Below the pieces are notes generated by a model that did no database searches, was not told the DNA's origin, and saw only the letters and a list, made by a program, of their open reading frames with translations. A stretch of 64,000 bases of DNA from CAWGYT01 sp963826795. Lineage in GTDB: Bacteria > Planctomycetota > Planctomycetia > Pirellulales > Pirellulaceae. Of this stretch, positions 19,546 through 29,100 are shown one piece after another; positions within the stretch are counted from its first letter, which is position 1; each line of letters opens with the position of its first letter. The stretch is from NCBI GenBank assembly GCA_963826795.1, contig CAWGYT010000009.1:310001-374000 (forward strand). The letters run 5' to 3'. The position numbers were made by a program, and so were the translations under genes.

Positions 19546-20703
19546 CTACAAATCGACGCGCTGGCCCGACTGCGCGGATTCGAGCCCCGCCTGGAGCACG
19601 CGAATGCATTGCAGGCCATCTTCGAAATCGGGCCGAATCGGTGTGCCGCGCGTGATCGCGTTGACGAAATCGACCACGGCGTGGGTGAATTCGTGTTCGT
19701 ACCCAATCGTGTGTCCCGGTGGCCACCAGTGGGCAATATACGGGTGGCATGCCTCGGTCGCCAAAATGGTCTTGAATCCCTGGGCGTTTTCGGGATCCGA
19801 TCCACTGAAATGCTGAAGTTCGTTCAGACGTTCCAAATTAAACGCCAGTGCCCCCTGCGACCCGTAGATTTCAAACGTGTGGTAGTTCTTCCGACCGGCA
19901 GCAAATCGTGAGGATTCGAAGGATCCCAGCGCCCCGCATTCAAAGCGGGCCAGCATGAAGGCGGCGTCTTCCACGGTCACGCGGGCCTTCGCGACGCTTT
20001 CACCCGAGGCTGTCGAGAAAGCCACGGCACCGGCGGTGGGCAGGGGGCGTTCCGCGACGAATTGAGCCGTCATCGCGGTGACCGATTCGATTTCGCCGAC
20101 CAGGAAGCGCGCCAGATCGACGCTGTGCGAGTTGAGATCCCAGTGGGGGCCGGCGCCGGCTTGATCGCTCTGCAGTTGCCAGGTCAGGGGAAATTGAGGA
20201 TCCAAGATCCAGGACTGCAGGTAGGCTCCGCGCCAGTGGTAGATGTTGCCGATCGCGCCCGCATCAATCATTTGACGCGCCAGCATCACCGCCGGGCAAC
20301 GCCGGTAGTTGTGGTTCACGTAATGCACCGTGCCCGCCGCCTTGGCGGCCGCCAGCATCCGTTCAGCCTGTGCGACATTCAGGGCAAACGGTTTTTCGCA
20401 GAAGACGTGCTTGCCGGCCTCCAACGCCGCGATCGCGATCTCCGGGTGCAATACGGTCGGCGTGGCCACATCCACAATGTCGATGTCGTCGCGTGTGACC
20501 ACCTCCCGCCAATCCGTGGTTGTCGCCTCCCAACCCCACCGGGCGGCGAACGCCTGAAGCGCGTCGGGCGTGCGACCGCAGGCCAGCTTCAGCACGGGCC
20601 GGGCATCGAGATCAAAATAGAGCGGCGCGTTGCGCCAGGCCTGGGAGTGGGCCCTGCCCATGAAGTTGTAGCCGATCAGGGCGACATTCAAGACCCGATT
20701 CAT
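19546..20703 (-). CDS. Gfo/Idh/MocA family oxidoreductase
   Basis: 385 residues, intact. N-terminal Rossmann fold 'LNVALIGYNFMGRAHSQAW', the motif 'GKHVFCEKPFALNVAQAERM' with the catalytic EKP lysine, and a C-terminal dehydrogenase domain including 'GAGPHWDLNSHSVDLARFLV' (catalytic histidine region). It uses NAD(P) to oxidise a sugar or cyclitol. It starts with the ATG that overlaps the upstream isomerase stop by four bases (ATGA at 20700-20703), so the two are translationally coupled. A second, broken paralogue follows. Confidence 0.9.
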   Translation of the reverse strand: MNRVLNVALIGYNFMGRAHSQAWRNAPLYFDLDARPVLKLACGRTPDALQAFAARWGWEATTTDWREVVTRDDIDIVDVATPTVLHPEIAIAALEAGKHVFCEKPFALNVAQAERMLAAAKAAGTVHYVNHNYRRCPAVMLARQMIDAGAIGNIYHWRGAYLQSWILDPQFPLTWQLQSDQAGAGPHWDLNSHSVDLARFLVGEIESVTAMTAQFVAERPLPTAGAVAFSTASGESVAKARVTVEDAAFMLARFECGALGSFESSRFAAGRKNYHTFEIYGSQGALAFNLERLNELQHFSGSDPENAQGFKTILATEACHPYIAHWWPPGHTIGYEHEFTHAVVDFVNAITRGTPIRPDFEDGLQCIRVLQAGLESAQSGQRVDL

Positions 20704-22025
20704 CTGGGGATTTCCTCAATCTCGAGCCCAAACACTCCGCTGATCATCCGCAGGTCATTGAGATTGTGTCCCAGCGTCAGCAAGTAGTGATGCGATGCCA
20801 GGGTCCGCATCAACCGATGCCCGTCGCCGACGCGGACCACACCCCCGTTCAGGCAGTCCGAGCCCGGGAACTGGGCGTAACCCGTCAGGGTCCCTTCGGC
20901 CACCGTCATCCGGTCCATGGTGGGGTGGAGTTTGGCCAGCGTGATGGGACCGACGGGCAGGTCGGCATCGATCGCCGTCGCGTTCTCGTCGACGATTGCC
21001 AAGACCTTGGGCTTGAGTGTCCAGCGCGAGGCGAACGGCCTTGGGATCACACCCATAAACCCGCAGTGGGCGATCAAGATGTGGTTGGCTGGATCACCTT
21101 CCACCTGGGGAAAATCCGGGATCCGTTCGTGCTTGAGTGCTGCCTGCCCGAGGATAAACGGATACAGATTCGTCATCAGGATCGGCGTGTCGAGTGATTC
21201 GTGCAGCAGATACTTGGTTAACATCGAGACGGTGTCTGCTTCACAGCCCCAGATCAATCGCCGCTCCTCGTACAAGCGGGCCCACGCCAGACAGGGAGTC
21301 GTGTCGCAAAAGTGAGATTCGTTCAGGCAGTTGATACCGACGCTGCGGACGTCCGGGTCCGCGTCGAGATGTCGCTTGATGGCCAGGTACAATTTGACGG
21401 CGCTGCGGAGCGGTGAACCGCCGACGGTTTCGTCGTGCCACTGCCACGACTGCCATTCCGCGTCGGCCTGGTCATCGGGAATCGCCGCAGCTTCGGCCCC
21501 GAGATCCCGGAAGCTTCTCTTGTCGAGCGTGATGCCGAATTTTTCGATCATCCGCTGAGTGCATTCGTCTTCCCACCAGTAGAATCGCTTAAAGATGGGG
21601 GCCTGCGCCCCTTCGCCCGGATCATCCTGGAACACGAGGAACTTGGCCCGTGCCAACTCGCGTCTGACGCGCAGCGCAGCGATGAGCTTGCGAGTCTGCT
21701 CGAGCGTGTAAGGGGCCAGCGTGCCAACGCCTTCGGAGCGCAGGTACTCGATGATCTCCCAATCCCACATCGCAATCGTGCCAAACTCGCTGGTCACAAT
21801 CAAAATCGGCAGCCGGATCGCGCGGAACGCATCCAGGCAGCGATAGGCCTGGCCGAGGATCTGCGGAAACACCACGGCCTCGGCTTCCGGCAGCGGCTGT
21901 CCCAGCGCGACGGGTTCCAGCAGTTCGGCGTCATCACCCAACAGGCGTCGTAGATGCTCAAGCTGGATATCAAACCCCTCGTCGCGGCCGGGGTCGAAGT
22001 AGAGCGGCACTAAGCGTGGCTTCAT
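20700..22025 (-). CDS. L-fucose/L-arabinose isomerase-like protein
   Basis: 441 residues. Resembles the fucose/arabinose isomerase-like family found in oxidative sugar operons: 'VFPQILGQAYRCLDAFRAIR', 'LPILIVTSEFGTIAMWDWEI', and the C-terminal domain motif 'GINCLNESHFCDTTPCLAW' followed by 'RRLIWGCEADTVSMLTKYLL', whose glutamates are likely metal ligands. It is probably a ketol-isomerase or a related metal-dependent enzyme; not all members have proven isomerase activity. It overlaps both neighbours by four bases (ATGA at 22022-22025 and 20700-20703). Confidence 0.75.
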   Translation of the reverse strand: MKPRLVPLYFDPGRDEGFDIQLEHLRRLLGDDAELLEPVALGQPLPEAEAVVFPQILGQAYRCLDAFRAIRLPILIVTSEFGTIAMWDWEIIEYLRSEGVGTLAPYTLEQTRKLIAALRVRRELARAKFLVFQDDPGEGAQAPIFKRFYWWEDECTQRMIEKFGITLDKRSFRDLGAEAAAIPDDQADAEWQSWQWHDETVGGSPLRSAVKLYLAIKRHLDADPDVRSVGINCLNESHFCDTTPCLAWARLYEERRLIWGCEADTVSMLTKYLLHESLDTPILMTNLYPFILGQAALKHERIPDFPQVEGDPANHILIAHCGFMGVIPRPFASRWTLKPKVLAIVDENATAIDADLPVGPITLAKLHPTMDRMTVAEGTLTGYAQFPGSDCLNGGVVRVGDGHRLMRTLASHHYLLTLGHNLNDLRMISGVFGLEIEEIPR

Positions 22026-22900
22026 TTTGGGTCCTCGGCATCAACTTGAGCCGCAATCTCTCGCAAAACCTTCACGCTCTTGGCCACGGCGCCGTCCTCA
22101 TCTCCCTCGTAATCAGGATGGAGAAAATCCAGCTCCATTGCCAGAAAGCCCTGATAACTGGCCCGCTTGAGCATCCGCGCCAGTGCCAGATTGTCGATGA
22201 AACCATCGCCCACCGGTGCCGTGGAGAAAAAATACCAGTCGTCCACCGAAGCGCTGGAGTTGATCTTCAGGTCCTTAAAATGCGTCGCCAAGACGTAAGG
22301 CGCCAGTTTCTGCATCGCCTTGACGGGATCGTCCAGCAGCCGAGCGAAATTGCCCGTGTCAAAATTCAGACCCAGGTAAGGCGAGTCGACTTCTTCGAGC
22401 AATTGCAAAATCTCGGCGCCGGTAAAGTCGATATGATTCTCAATCGCCAGCTTCACGTCGTGATCGGCGGCGACGTGAACCGCTTCCCGAAAGATCTTGA
22501 CCAGTCGCTGGATCTGTTGTTGGTGATCTTCAAAGCGAAACTGCAAGGAAGAGCCGACGACGCGCATGACTTGGGCACCGGTTTGCTCCGCGTGCTTCAG
22601 CGCGTGCAGCATCTGCTGATACTCACTCGGATTGGTCCCGCCTTCGAGACCATCGGGATGGCCCCAGGCCCAGACGCGATCGAAACCAGCGTCATCCAAG
22701 CGAGCCTTGATCGAGCCCAAATATCCCGCATCGTCTTTCCGTTCGACGAAGCAAGACTCAAGTGAGACACCGTCGACTGCAAGCTCCCGTGCTCGATCCA
22801 GAAAATCCTCCAGCGTCATTCGCCGGGTTGGTTCGGTCTGCTGGGGATAAACTTCACCGAAGAAACGATGATAACAATAGCTGTCGATGCCAACTTTCAT
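22022..22900 (-). CDS. Sugar phosphate isomerase/epimerase (TIM barrel), first gene of the operon
   Basis: 292 residues, cytoplasmic (no signal peptide). The opening 'MKVGIDSYCYHRFFGEVYPQ' and motifs 'GVSLESCFVERKDD', 'VKLAIENHIDFTGAEIL', 'YLGLNFDTGNFARLLDDP', 'VLATHFKDLKI' and 'GFLAMELDFLHPDYEGDED' are those of the IolE/xylose-isomerase-like AP endonuclease family 2 fold; E, D, H and E residues in them are the expected metal ligands. It probably epimerises, isomerises or dehydrates a keto sugar or inosose. It is the first gene after a 500-base gap, so the operon promoter should lie just above 22900. Confidence 0.88.
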   Translation of the reverse strand: MKVGIDSYCYHRFFGEVYPQQTEPTRRMTLEDFLDRARELAVDGVSLESCFVERKDDAGYLGSIKARLDDAGFDRVWAWGHPDGLEGGTNPSEYQQMLHALKHAEQTGAQVMRVVGSSLQFRFEDHQQQIQRLVKIFREAVHVAADHDVKLAIENHIDFTGAEILQLLEEVDSPYLGLNFDTGNFARLLDDPVKAMQKLAPYVLATHFKDLKINSSASVDDWYFFSTAPVGDGFIDNLALARMLKRASYQGFLAMELDFLHPDYEGDEDGAVAKSVKVLREIAAQVDAEDPK

Positions 22901-23400
22901 CCCGCAGCCTCCCGCAGTGGATCGGAATGCACTTGCACGGAACAGGTTAACGCACTCTCGACGACAGGGTCAAGTAGCGGTGTCCTGCGCGGACACTGCG
23001 GTGGAACGTGACACGCGTCGCGGTGGCGCGGAATTCGTTGCGTTGCCTCCGCCGCGCTCACTTCCCGCCGCGGCGACACGGCCGCACGGTGGTCCGCGCG
23101 AGCGGGAATTCCGCCCGCATCGGGGTCCGACACGTTGTACCCCTCAGTGGGTGTCCAGTGCCAGTGGAAATCCGCCAGGTTCCTCTTTCCCGCAACGCGA
23201 CGCCCGTCTTGACGGCCACGAACGTGTGGGCGCCTGTGCTTCAGAGGCCTCGATGGACAACGCCTGCGTTTCGTCCGCTGGAGCAGCCGGCAGCGTCGCC
23301 TGGCTCAAGTCGCTTGCACGCGGGATCTTCAGCGTGGAGAATCGAATCGTGTCATTCTCGCCCAACGGCGGCCACTCGTTATTCCCTAACTCTGCAGGCC
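22901..23400. other. Intergenic region upstream of the sugar operon
   Basis: About 500 bases between the divergent sugar operon and the decayed CRTAC1 gene. Open frames here are short and unrelated to anything I recognise. It contains a small perfect hairpin near 22978-23000 (GTGTCC/GGACAC). It should hold the promoter of the operon reading left. Confidence 0.4.
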
Positions 23401-24420
23401 ATGACAGAACGTTCGCGGTTGATTCTTGCCTGTCGGATCGCCTTACTGATGACGATCGCCGCCGCGACGTCGTGTCGCCGGAGGCAAAACGAACCCCAGG
23501 CCGAGCCACAGACCTGATATTCGTATCGCAATCTTCAGGTTGCGGAGTTGCGAAGCGCTTCCGGCGGTCACGGCGAAACATTGTTCCAAAGGATTCTCCC
23601 GAGTGCGTCGGGGGTGGATTTTGTTCATCAATGGGTGCCGCCCAAAAGGTATCCGCACGACTTGGAGACAATGATGGCCGGTGGCGGCGTGGCCATTGGC
23701 GATTACGACAATGATCGTTTGCCGGACATCTATCTGGCTCGTCCGTATGGTGGCAACCGGCTGTACCGCAACTTAGGTGACTTGCGTTTCCAGGACGTGA
23801 CGGCTCGGGTCGGAATCGAAGCTGACGGGTTTTTGGGGCGGCGGAGTTTCGTTTGTGGACATCGACAACGACGGTGACGGCGATCTCGACCTGTTCGGCG
23901 GCGGACGCGTAATCGCCGGACAATACCCTTTGGCTCCGGCCAGCCGCCTTGACCCTGTAGTTGCATAAAGGATTCTTTGCGAGTGTGAGTTGGACTGAGA
24001 AAACCAGGGGTCTTCGAACTTGCCATCGCTTGTTGCTTGGCCACAAAGCAGTTCTTCTGCAACGCTGGGGTTGATCGAAACGATTCGACGGCAGGCGAGC
24101 TTCGCCTGACGGAAGTGACCGAACAAAATGCGTTGGGCCTGCGCCAGTCGGGACTGGTGTCCAGCGCCCTTTGGTCGGATGCCAATGATGATGATGGCTG
24201 GCTGGCTGGATCTGCTCGTGACCCACGAATGGGGAACCGTCAGCCTCGATTTGAATCGACAAGGACACCTAGTCGATGCCACGCCGCAGGCCGGGCTCGG
24301 CGAACTGCGCGGATTGTGGAACGGAATTGCCGCCGGTGATCTCGATCAGGACGGCGACTTCGATGGCGGTGGGCAGAAGAGGCTGGTGGAGCCCGAATAC
24401 AAGGGCGAGACGGAAACGAG
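23401..24420 (+). pseudogene. Decayed CRTAC1/FG-GAP repeat lipoprotein gene
   Basis: From ATG 23401 it reads a signal-like leader (MTERSRLILACRIALLMTIA...ATSC), then hits TGA at 23515-23517 and goes on in the same frame with 'ASGVDFVHQWVPPKRYPHD', 'GGGVAIGDYDNDRLPDIYLA' and 'NLGDLRFQDVTARVG', all matching the N-terminal FG-GAP repeats of the intact gene at 32382. A frameshift lies near 23830. 'VDIDNDGDGDLDLF' then joins directly to 'GGGRVIAGQYPLAPASRL', skipping about 680 residues present in the paralogue. An 86-base repeat interrupts the gene at 23952-24037. Afterwards 'ASLRLTEVTEQNALGLRQSG' and 'LVTHEWGTVSLDLNRQGHL' resume and a second internal join ends it at about 24420. Confidence 0.85.
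23952..24037. repeat. 86-bp dispersed repeat, copy 1
   Basis: Identical over all 86 bases to 60948-61033 (starts accctgtagttgcataaagg, ends catcgcttgttgct). This copy interrupts the decayed CRTAC1 gene. It has no obvious terminal inverted repeats. On the minus strand it contains a short open frame (MASSKTPGF...), shared by both copies, that is probably meaningless. Confidence 0.95.
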
Positions 24421-24820
24421 ACGACGCACACGGCCCAGATCGACCCCGGTTGGACGATCTCGAAGTCTTCGCCGTAACGGCTGGCGTGGAACCCGTGGGG
24501 CGAGGACGTCACCCGAGAGACAGTCATCCGCCGAGGTCTGCACGGACCTTTTGCTTTCAGGATTTTTCTTGCCCCGGTCAAGATCAAGCTCTATCCTGGT
24601 GCTCGGTTCGCCTGAGCGGGTGAGTGCGCCGGTAGGTCTCAATCGACCGTCGACTGCAAGCTTGCCGTCTCCGACGTTCTCTCAGCATGGGCTCGCGGTA
24701 GAGATGATTGCAATCGTGTTCGGCGCCGAGAATTGCAACCGAGGATGTTCTGGAAGATGCCCGCCGCTTGCCGGCGGGAGTTTCACGTTGGTTGCTACAC
24801 AGTTTGCGCGGAGACTCAAA
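24421..24820. other. Non-coding gap with a hairpin
   Basis: About 400 bases between the decayed CRTAC1 gene and the first LamG/PEP-CTERM gene. I recognise no gene on either strand. A perfect GC-rich stem (CCCGCCG/CGGCGGG, loop of 5) lies at 24760-24778, 43 bases before the start codon downstream. Confidence 0.4.
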
Positions 24821-26110
24821 ATGAACGGCAGTTGGCAGCGATTGACTCGGTCGGTTTGGGTTTCGGTCTGTTGGAGCGCTTGGGCGGCGGGTTTGCTGCT
24901 GTCTGCGAGCGTGCAGGCAGCCACTTACCCGGAGCAGATCATTGCTGACGGCGCCATTCACTATTGGCGTTTCGAAGAAACGTCGGTGGACCAACCTGCT
25001 GCCGATGAAGTTTCGGGGATCCCCGGACAGGTTAATAACCCGGGCGTCTACGAAGGGGGCATTGAACTCCAGCAGGAAAGTGCTTTCCCCGCCCTCGGCA
25101 AAGCGGCGCATTTCGATGAACAGAACGGGACACACGTTTTCCTTGGTGCTCCCCAGCATCCGGGCCCCTCAATTAGTATCGAAGCCTGGGTTTTGTTGGA
25201 CGGGAATTTTACGGTCGGATTTTCACCCATTGTTGCCCGCTGGGATGGCAGCTACGAGCTGGATGTCAACCACGCCGGACAAGGTGGTGAGTTGGACTTC
25301 GTGATCCGCAACAATGAGAACGCGTTCCTCGATCCGCATTCGGATGGACCGATGACCACGGATGAGTGGCACCATGTTGTCGGCATTTTTGAAGGCGAAA
25401 GTGATGGTGGGAGCGGGACTGGAATTGTTTATTTAGACGGTGAACGGCAAATCGACGTCGAGCTGGGCGGTGACCTCCAGGATGCCGGCGGTGACGACGG
25501 CTCGTGGTACATCGGTCGAACGCGAGGTCCCCAAAGTGGTTTCGCTTGGCTGGGACTGATCGACGAAGTTGCGATTTATCCATATGCTCTGAGCGAAGAG
25601 CAGATCAACAACCACCTCGACTTGGCCATGGAGGCCGTGGGAATCCCCGGCGATTTTGATCTGGACGGCCAATTGACAGCCAGTGACATCGACCTGCTAT
25701 CGGCCGAGATTCGGGCCGGAACGAATGATCTCGGTTTTGATCTGAACGGCGACACGCTGGTGGACAATCAGGACCACGAAGTGTGGGTACACGATTTGAA
25801 GAAGACCTGGTTCGGGGACGCCAATCTGGATGGTTTCTTTAATACGAGCGATCTGGTCGGCGTGTTTCAGCTCGGTAAGTATGAGCTCAATGAGGAGGCA
25901 GGTTGGGAAGCGGGTGACTGGAACGCCTCCTCACGTTTCGATACGGGAGACTTAGTCGCAGCCTTCCAGGATGGCGGATTCGAAATGGGCGAACGACCGG
26001 CGGTGGTCGCCGTCCCGGAGCCGTCGACGTGGCTTCTGACCTTGACGCTGTGTCTCGGTTGTTTCCGTCGGTGGAAGCGATCACCGGGGCACCCGAGGTC
26101 ACAGGGCTAA
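24821..26110 (+). CDS. LamG-domain, dockerin-like, PEP-CTERM exported protein
   Basis: 429 residues from ATG 24821 (GGAG 8 bases upstream). Signal peptide MNGSWQRLTRSVWVSVCWSA and on to about residue 35. A LamG/concanavalin-like domain spans about 38-270 ('ADGAIHYWRFEETS', 'QNGTHVFLGAPQHPGPSISI', 'DEWHHVVGIFEG', 'GFAWLGLIDEVAIYPYALSE'). A dockerin-like module with calcium-loop patterns follows at about 285-405 ('DFDLDGQLTASDID', 'DLNGDTLVDNQDHE', 'DANLDGFFNTSDLVGVF'). It ends with a PEP-CTERM sorting signal ('VPEPSTWLLTLTLCLGCF', then RRWKR). Its LamG domain is a close paralogue of the protein at 31309. Its stop overlaps the convergent CotH gene stop. Confidence 0.9.
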   Translation: MNGSWQRLTRSVWVSVCWSAWAAGLLLSASVQAATYPEQIIADGAIHYWRFEETSVDQPAADEVSGIPGQVNNPGVYEGGIELQQESAFPALGKAAHFDEQNGTHVFLGAPQHPGPSISIEAWVLLDGNFTVGFSPIVARWDGSYELDVNHAGQGGELDFVIRNNENAFLDPHSDGPMTTDEWHHVVGIFEGESDGGSGTGIVYLDGERQIDVELGGDLQDAGGDDGSWYIGRTRGPQSGFAWLGLIDEVAIYPYALSEEQINNHLDLAMEAVGIPGDFDLDGQLTASDIDLLSAEIRAGTNDLGFDLNGDTLVDNQDHEVWVHDLKKTWFGDANLDGFFNTSDLVGVFQLGKYELNEEAGWEAGDWNASSRFDTGDLVAAFQDGGFEMGERPAVVAVPEPSTWLLTLTLCLGCFRRWKRSPGHPRSQG

Positions 26111-29100
26111 GCGGACTCGATCCGTTCTCTGTGGCTTTCGAGGAACGCTTCGTAGGACCCGGCCTGGAAGGCCAGCACCAGGTCCTCCGACGTGAATTCC
26201 CGATCGCCGTTCCAGTCGCCTTCGGCCCACGTGGAATTGTCTTGCAGCGCGTCTTCATACTCGCCGGCCTGGAAGATCGTGACCAGATCGCTGGAATCGA
26301 ACAGGCCGTCCAGATTTGAATCGCCCACGGGGAACTCGGCGGCACCCGGAGTTCCACCGCGGGGTCCGCTGCCGCGCCAGTTTCCGGCCAAGCTGGAATT
26401 CCCGGAAGCGTCGATCACTTGCAGCGAGGGGCCTTCGCCGTCGGGCGTCTCCGGCCAGCCATTTTGAACAGAGTAGCTGAACGTCTGAATGACCGTTCCG
26501 TCGGCGGCCAGCAGCGTGAGCCGCTCGCCTCCGTCGGCTAACTTGCCGGTGTACTGCCCGCCAATCCGGATCCCATTGCCGTAGCGAGATGCGAAAGCTT
26601 CCCGATTTTCGACAACCACGAGACGTTCACCCGGAGCGAGCGAAACGGCGTCGAAGATCGCCGCGATGCCTTCCGAGTTCCCGTCGACGTCAACTTCCAC
26701 CAGTCGCACGGCGGCGAGGCTGATTCCCTGAGCCCCGATGTTTTGCAGCTCAACAAACTCGAACTCATCGTGGTCCACGTCCAGCTCGCCCGCCGCCGGG
26801 TTCGCATCGGCGGGATGGTAGTGCACTTCCGTGATCCTCAGGTTCGACGCGTCGGCGGGTATCACGTCCACCAGGTAGCTGGCGCTCTCCAAGGCCGACC
26901 AGCCATCTTCGCCGAGGACACGGGACAAGACCTCCGTTTCCCGACTGATTCGCAGCGGAGTGGCGTAGCGCTGGGCTGCGGGACTGATCGCGCCGCCGGG
27001 CAACCTCGGGTCGCTGCCATCGGTGGTGTAGTAGACGGGGAAGCGGCTAGGAACGGTTCCCTGATACACGGCGACCAATTCAGGAATGATTAGGAAGTCA
27101 CTGCTTGCCGTCGAAGCATTGATCCCGTGGATGGCAAGGATGTTGGCCCCGGCGCGCAACAGACCTCGAGCGTCGCTGATTTCAAACGGCTCGAAGTTGT
27201 AGGCTTCGTGCGTGCTCGCCCGCGCCCGGCCGGGTGTGTCATTCGTCACGGTTTGGCTTCGAGCGACCTCGGTGCCGTTCAGGTAGGCGACAAACCCGTC
27301 GTCGTACTTGATGTTCAGCGTCAGCGACTCGACCGACTGGGGGTCCGCGTCAAGTTGGAACTCCGTGCGGATGAGCGCCGACGTGCTGCGACTCATGCGG
27401 CTCCGCACGTCCGTGCTCGTGATGCTGGCGTAGCCTTCCGAGTTGTCGAAGCCGATTCCCGTTCGGCCCTCGATCCAGTTGTCGGCGGGCTGGAAATCGA
27501 GATGTGTCCACGTCGTCCCAAGGGCATCGTCGCTGGGAACGTGAATCAGGGACTCCGCGCCCCGCCGGACGAGCTTCTGACCCGGGGGAGCCAGCTCCGC
27601 GTCGAGTTGTAGTTCGACGCCGGCCGGCACGATTCCCTCGGGCCGACTGAGGCGCGGGGCCGGCAAGAACTGGCGATCGATCCAGGCGGCGTGCTGAACC
27701 AGCCAGTCTTTCAGGTATTCAACCTCCTTGGCGTACGTGTCGCGCTCACGAAAACCGGGCGGTGAAATTACGGTTTTTTGCCCAAGTGTTCTCCAGCGAG
27801 CAAAATTCCGATCGGCGGCTTCGGCGCTGAGTAAGTTGAAGTGCGTTTGGATATCGGCCAGGAAGTTGTCATCGGCAAAAACCGATTGCCGCAACTCGTG
27901 CCACCGGTCAATGACACGCTGCCAGTGATCCGGATCCTGCTGCAGCCTCAGTGACCAGGGCGGCCACTCCTGGATCGTGGCCGTCGTATACGAATAATTC
28001 CAGCCGTCGACGTCGCAACCACATCGGTCCACGGAACGGGGCTCGGCATAGTCAACATTTCCCAGGGCCCAATTCATGTCCCACATGGGCCCCATCACTA
28101 ATTTACCCCCGCGATCGATCCAAAAATAAGTGCTGCCGCCGTCAAAATCGCGGGTGAACTCACGCATGATTTGATAGTCCACGAACGACGGGACGTCGAT
28201 GTACTGGGTGTAGTGTTTCCCCGTCTCGGGATGCGTGAAGTCGGGACTGTAAAGCGCCGTTTCGAATTCCTCGATATAGTTCTTGATCCACGCTCGCTGG
28301 GCCGAATTCAACTCGTTTGGCGCCGGATCTTCGTACTGAAAGCCCACATTGCGTCCGCTGGTACGAGTCGAAAATTGTCCGGGATTTCCTGACTCAACGA
28401 CGTATCCGCCCGTGATCTGGCCGACGTCCGTCGTGTCTTCGGGAGTGGGGATGTCAAGGCGATTGTTGCCGCGCTTGATACTCTCGATCAGCACATAAAC
28501 GCCCACATAATCGTCCTGGTACGAGAGCTCGCGATCCCCGTCGGCGTTGAGGAATACTTCCACGAAACGCGTCCGCGGAGAGTAGTGTCCTAGCTGCTCC
28601 CACCACTCGAACGTCACGACGTTCCGCATCAGCGACTTGTCCGTATAGGGCCCGTTGAGGACCCAATCGGATTCGGCTGGTAGTCCCAGCAGTCCCACGT
28701 CCCGGTCATTGCCCTCTGCATCCCAGGTCTCGTATTTGTACTGCTGCTGGGGAAAGCTGTGCTCGACCGACCCCTCTGCCGCATCCCCGATCGTCCCGCG
28801 TAGTGTGGTGTGTCCGTCACGGCCGCACGACCGGTTTCGTTCGACACGTCGAATACCAGCGAATAGGTGCTCCGCAGGGTGGTGCTGAGGCTGATCCGTT
28901 GCCCGAATGACTCAATTACAAAGATCGGCAGGTTCGAACTGAAATCCTGGAGGTCAGGGGCCAATTGCAGGTACGCCTCGCGTTGTACCAGGCCGGCACC
29001 GCCGCTGGGTGAGAACGAGCGAACGAGAAGCTGACTCGTCGCCGAGATCTGAATCGGCGCGAGATACAAATCGGAGTTTTCGTCCGGCTCGCGGCCATCG

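Noticed and set aside
26029..26319. Plus-strand open frame after the LamG gene
   Set aside because: It is antisense to the dockerin-like end of the CotH gene and has no family match.
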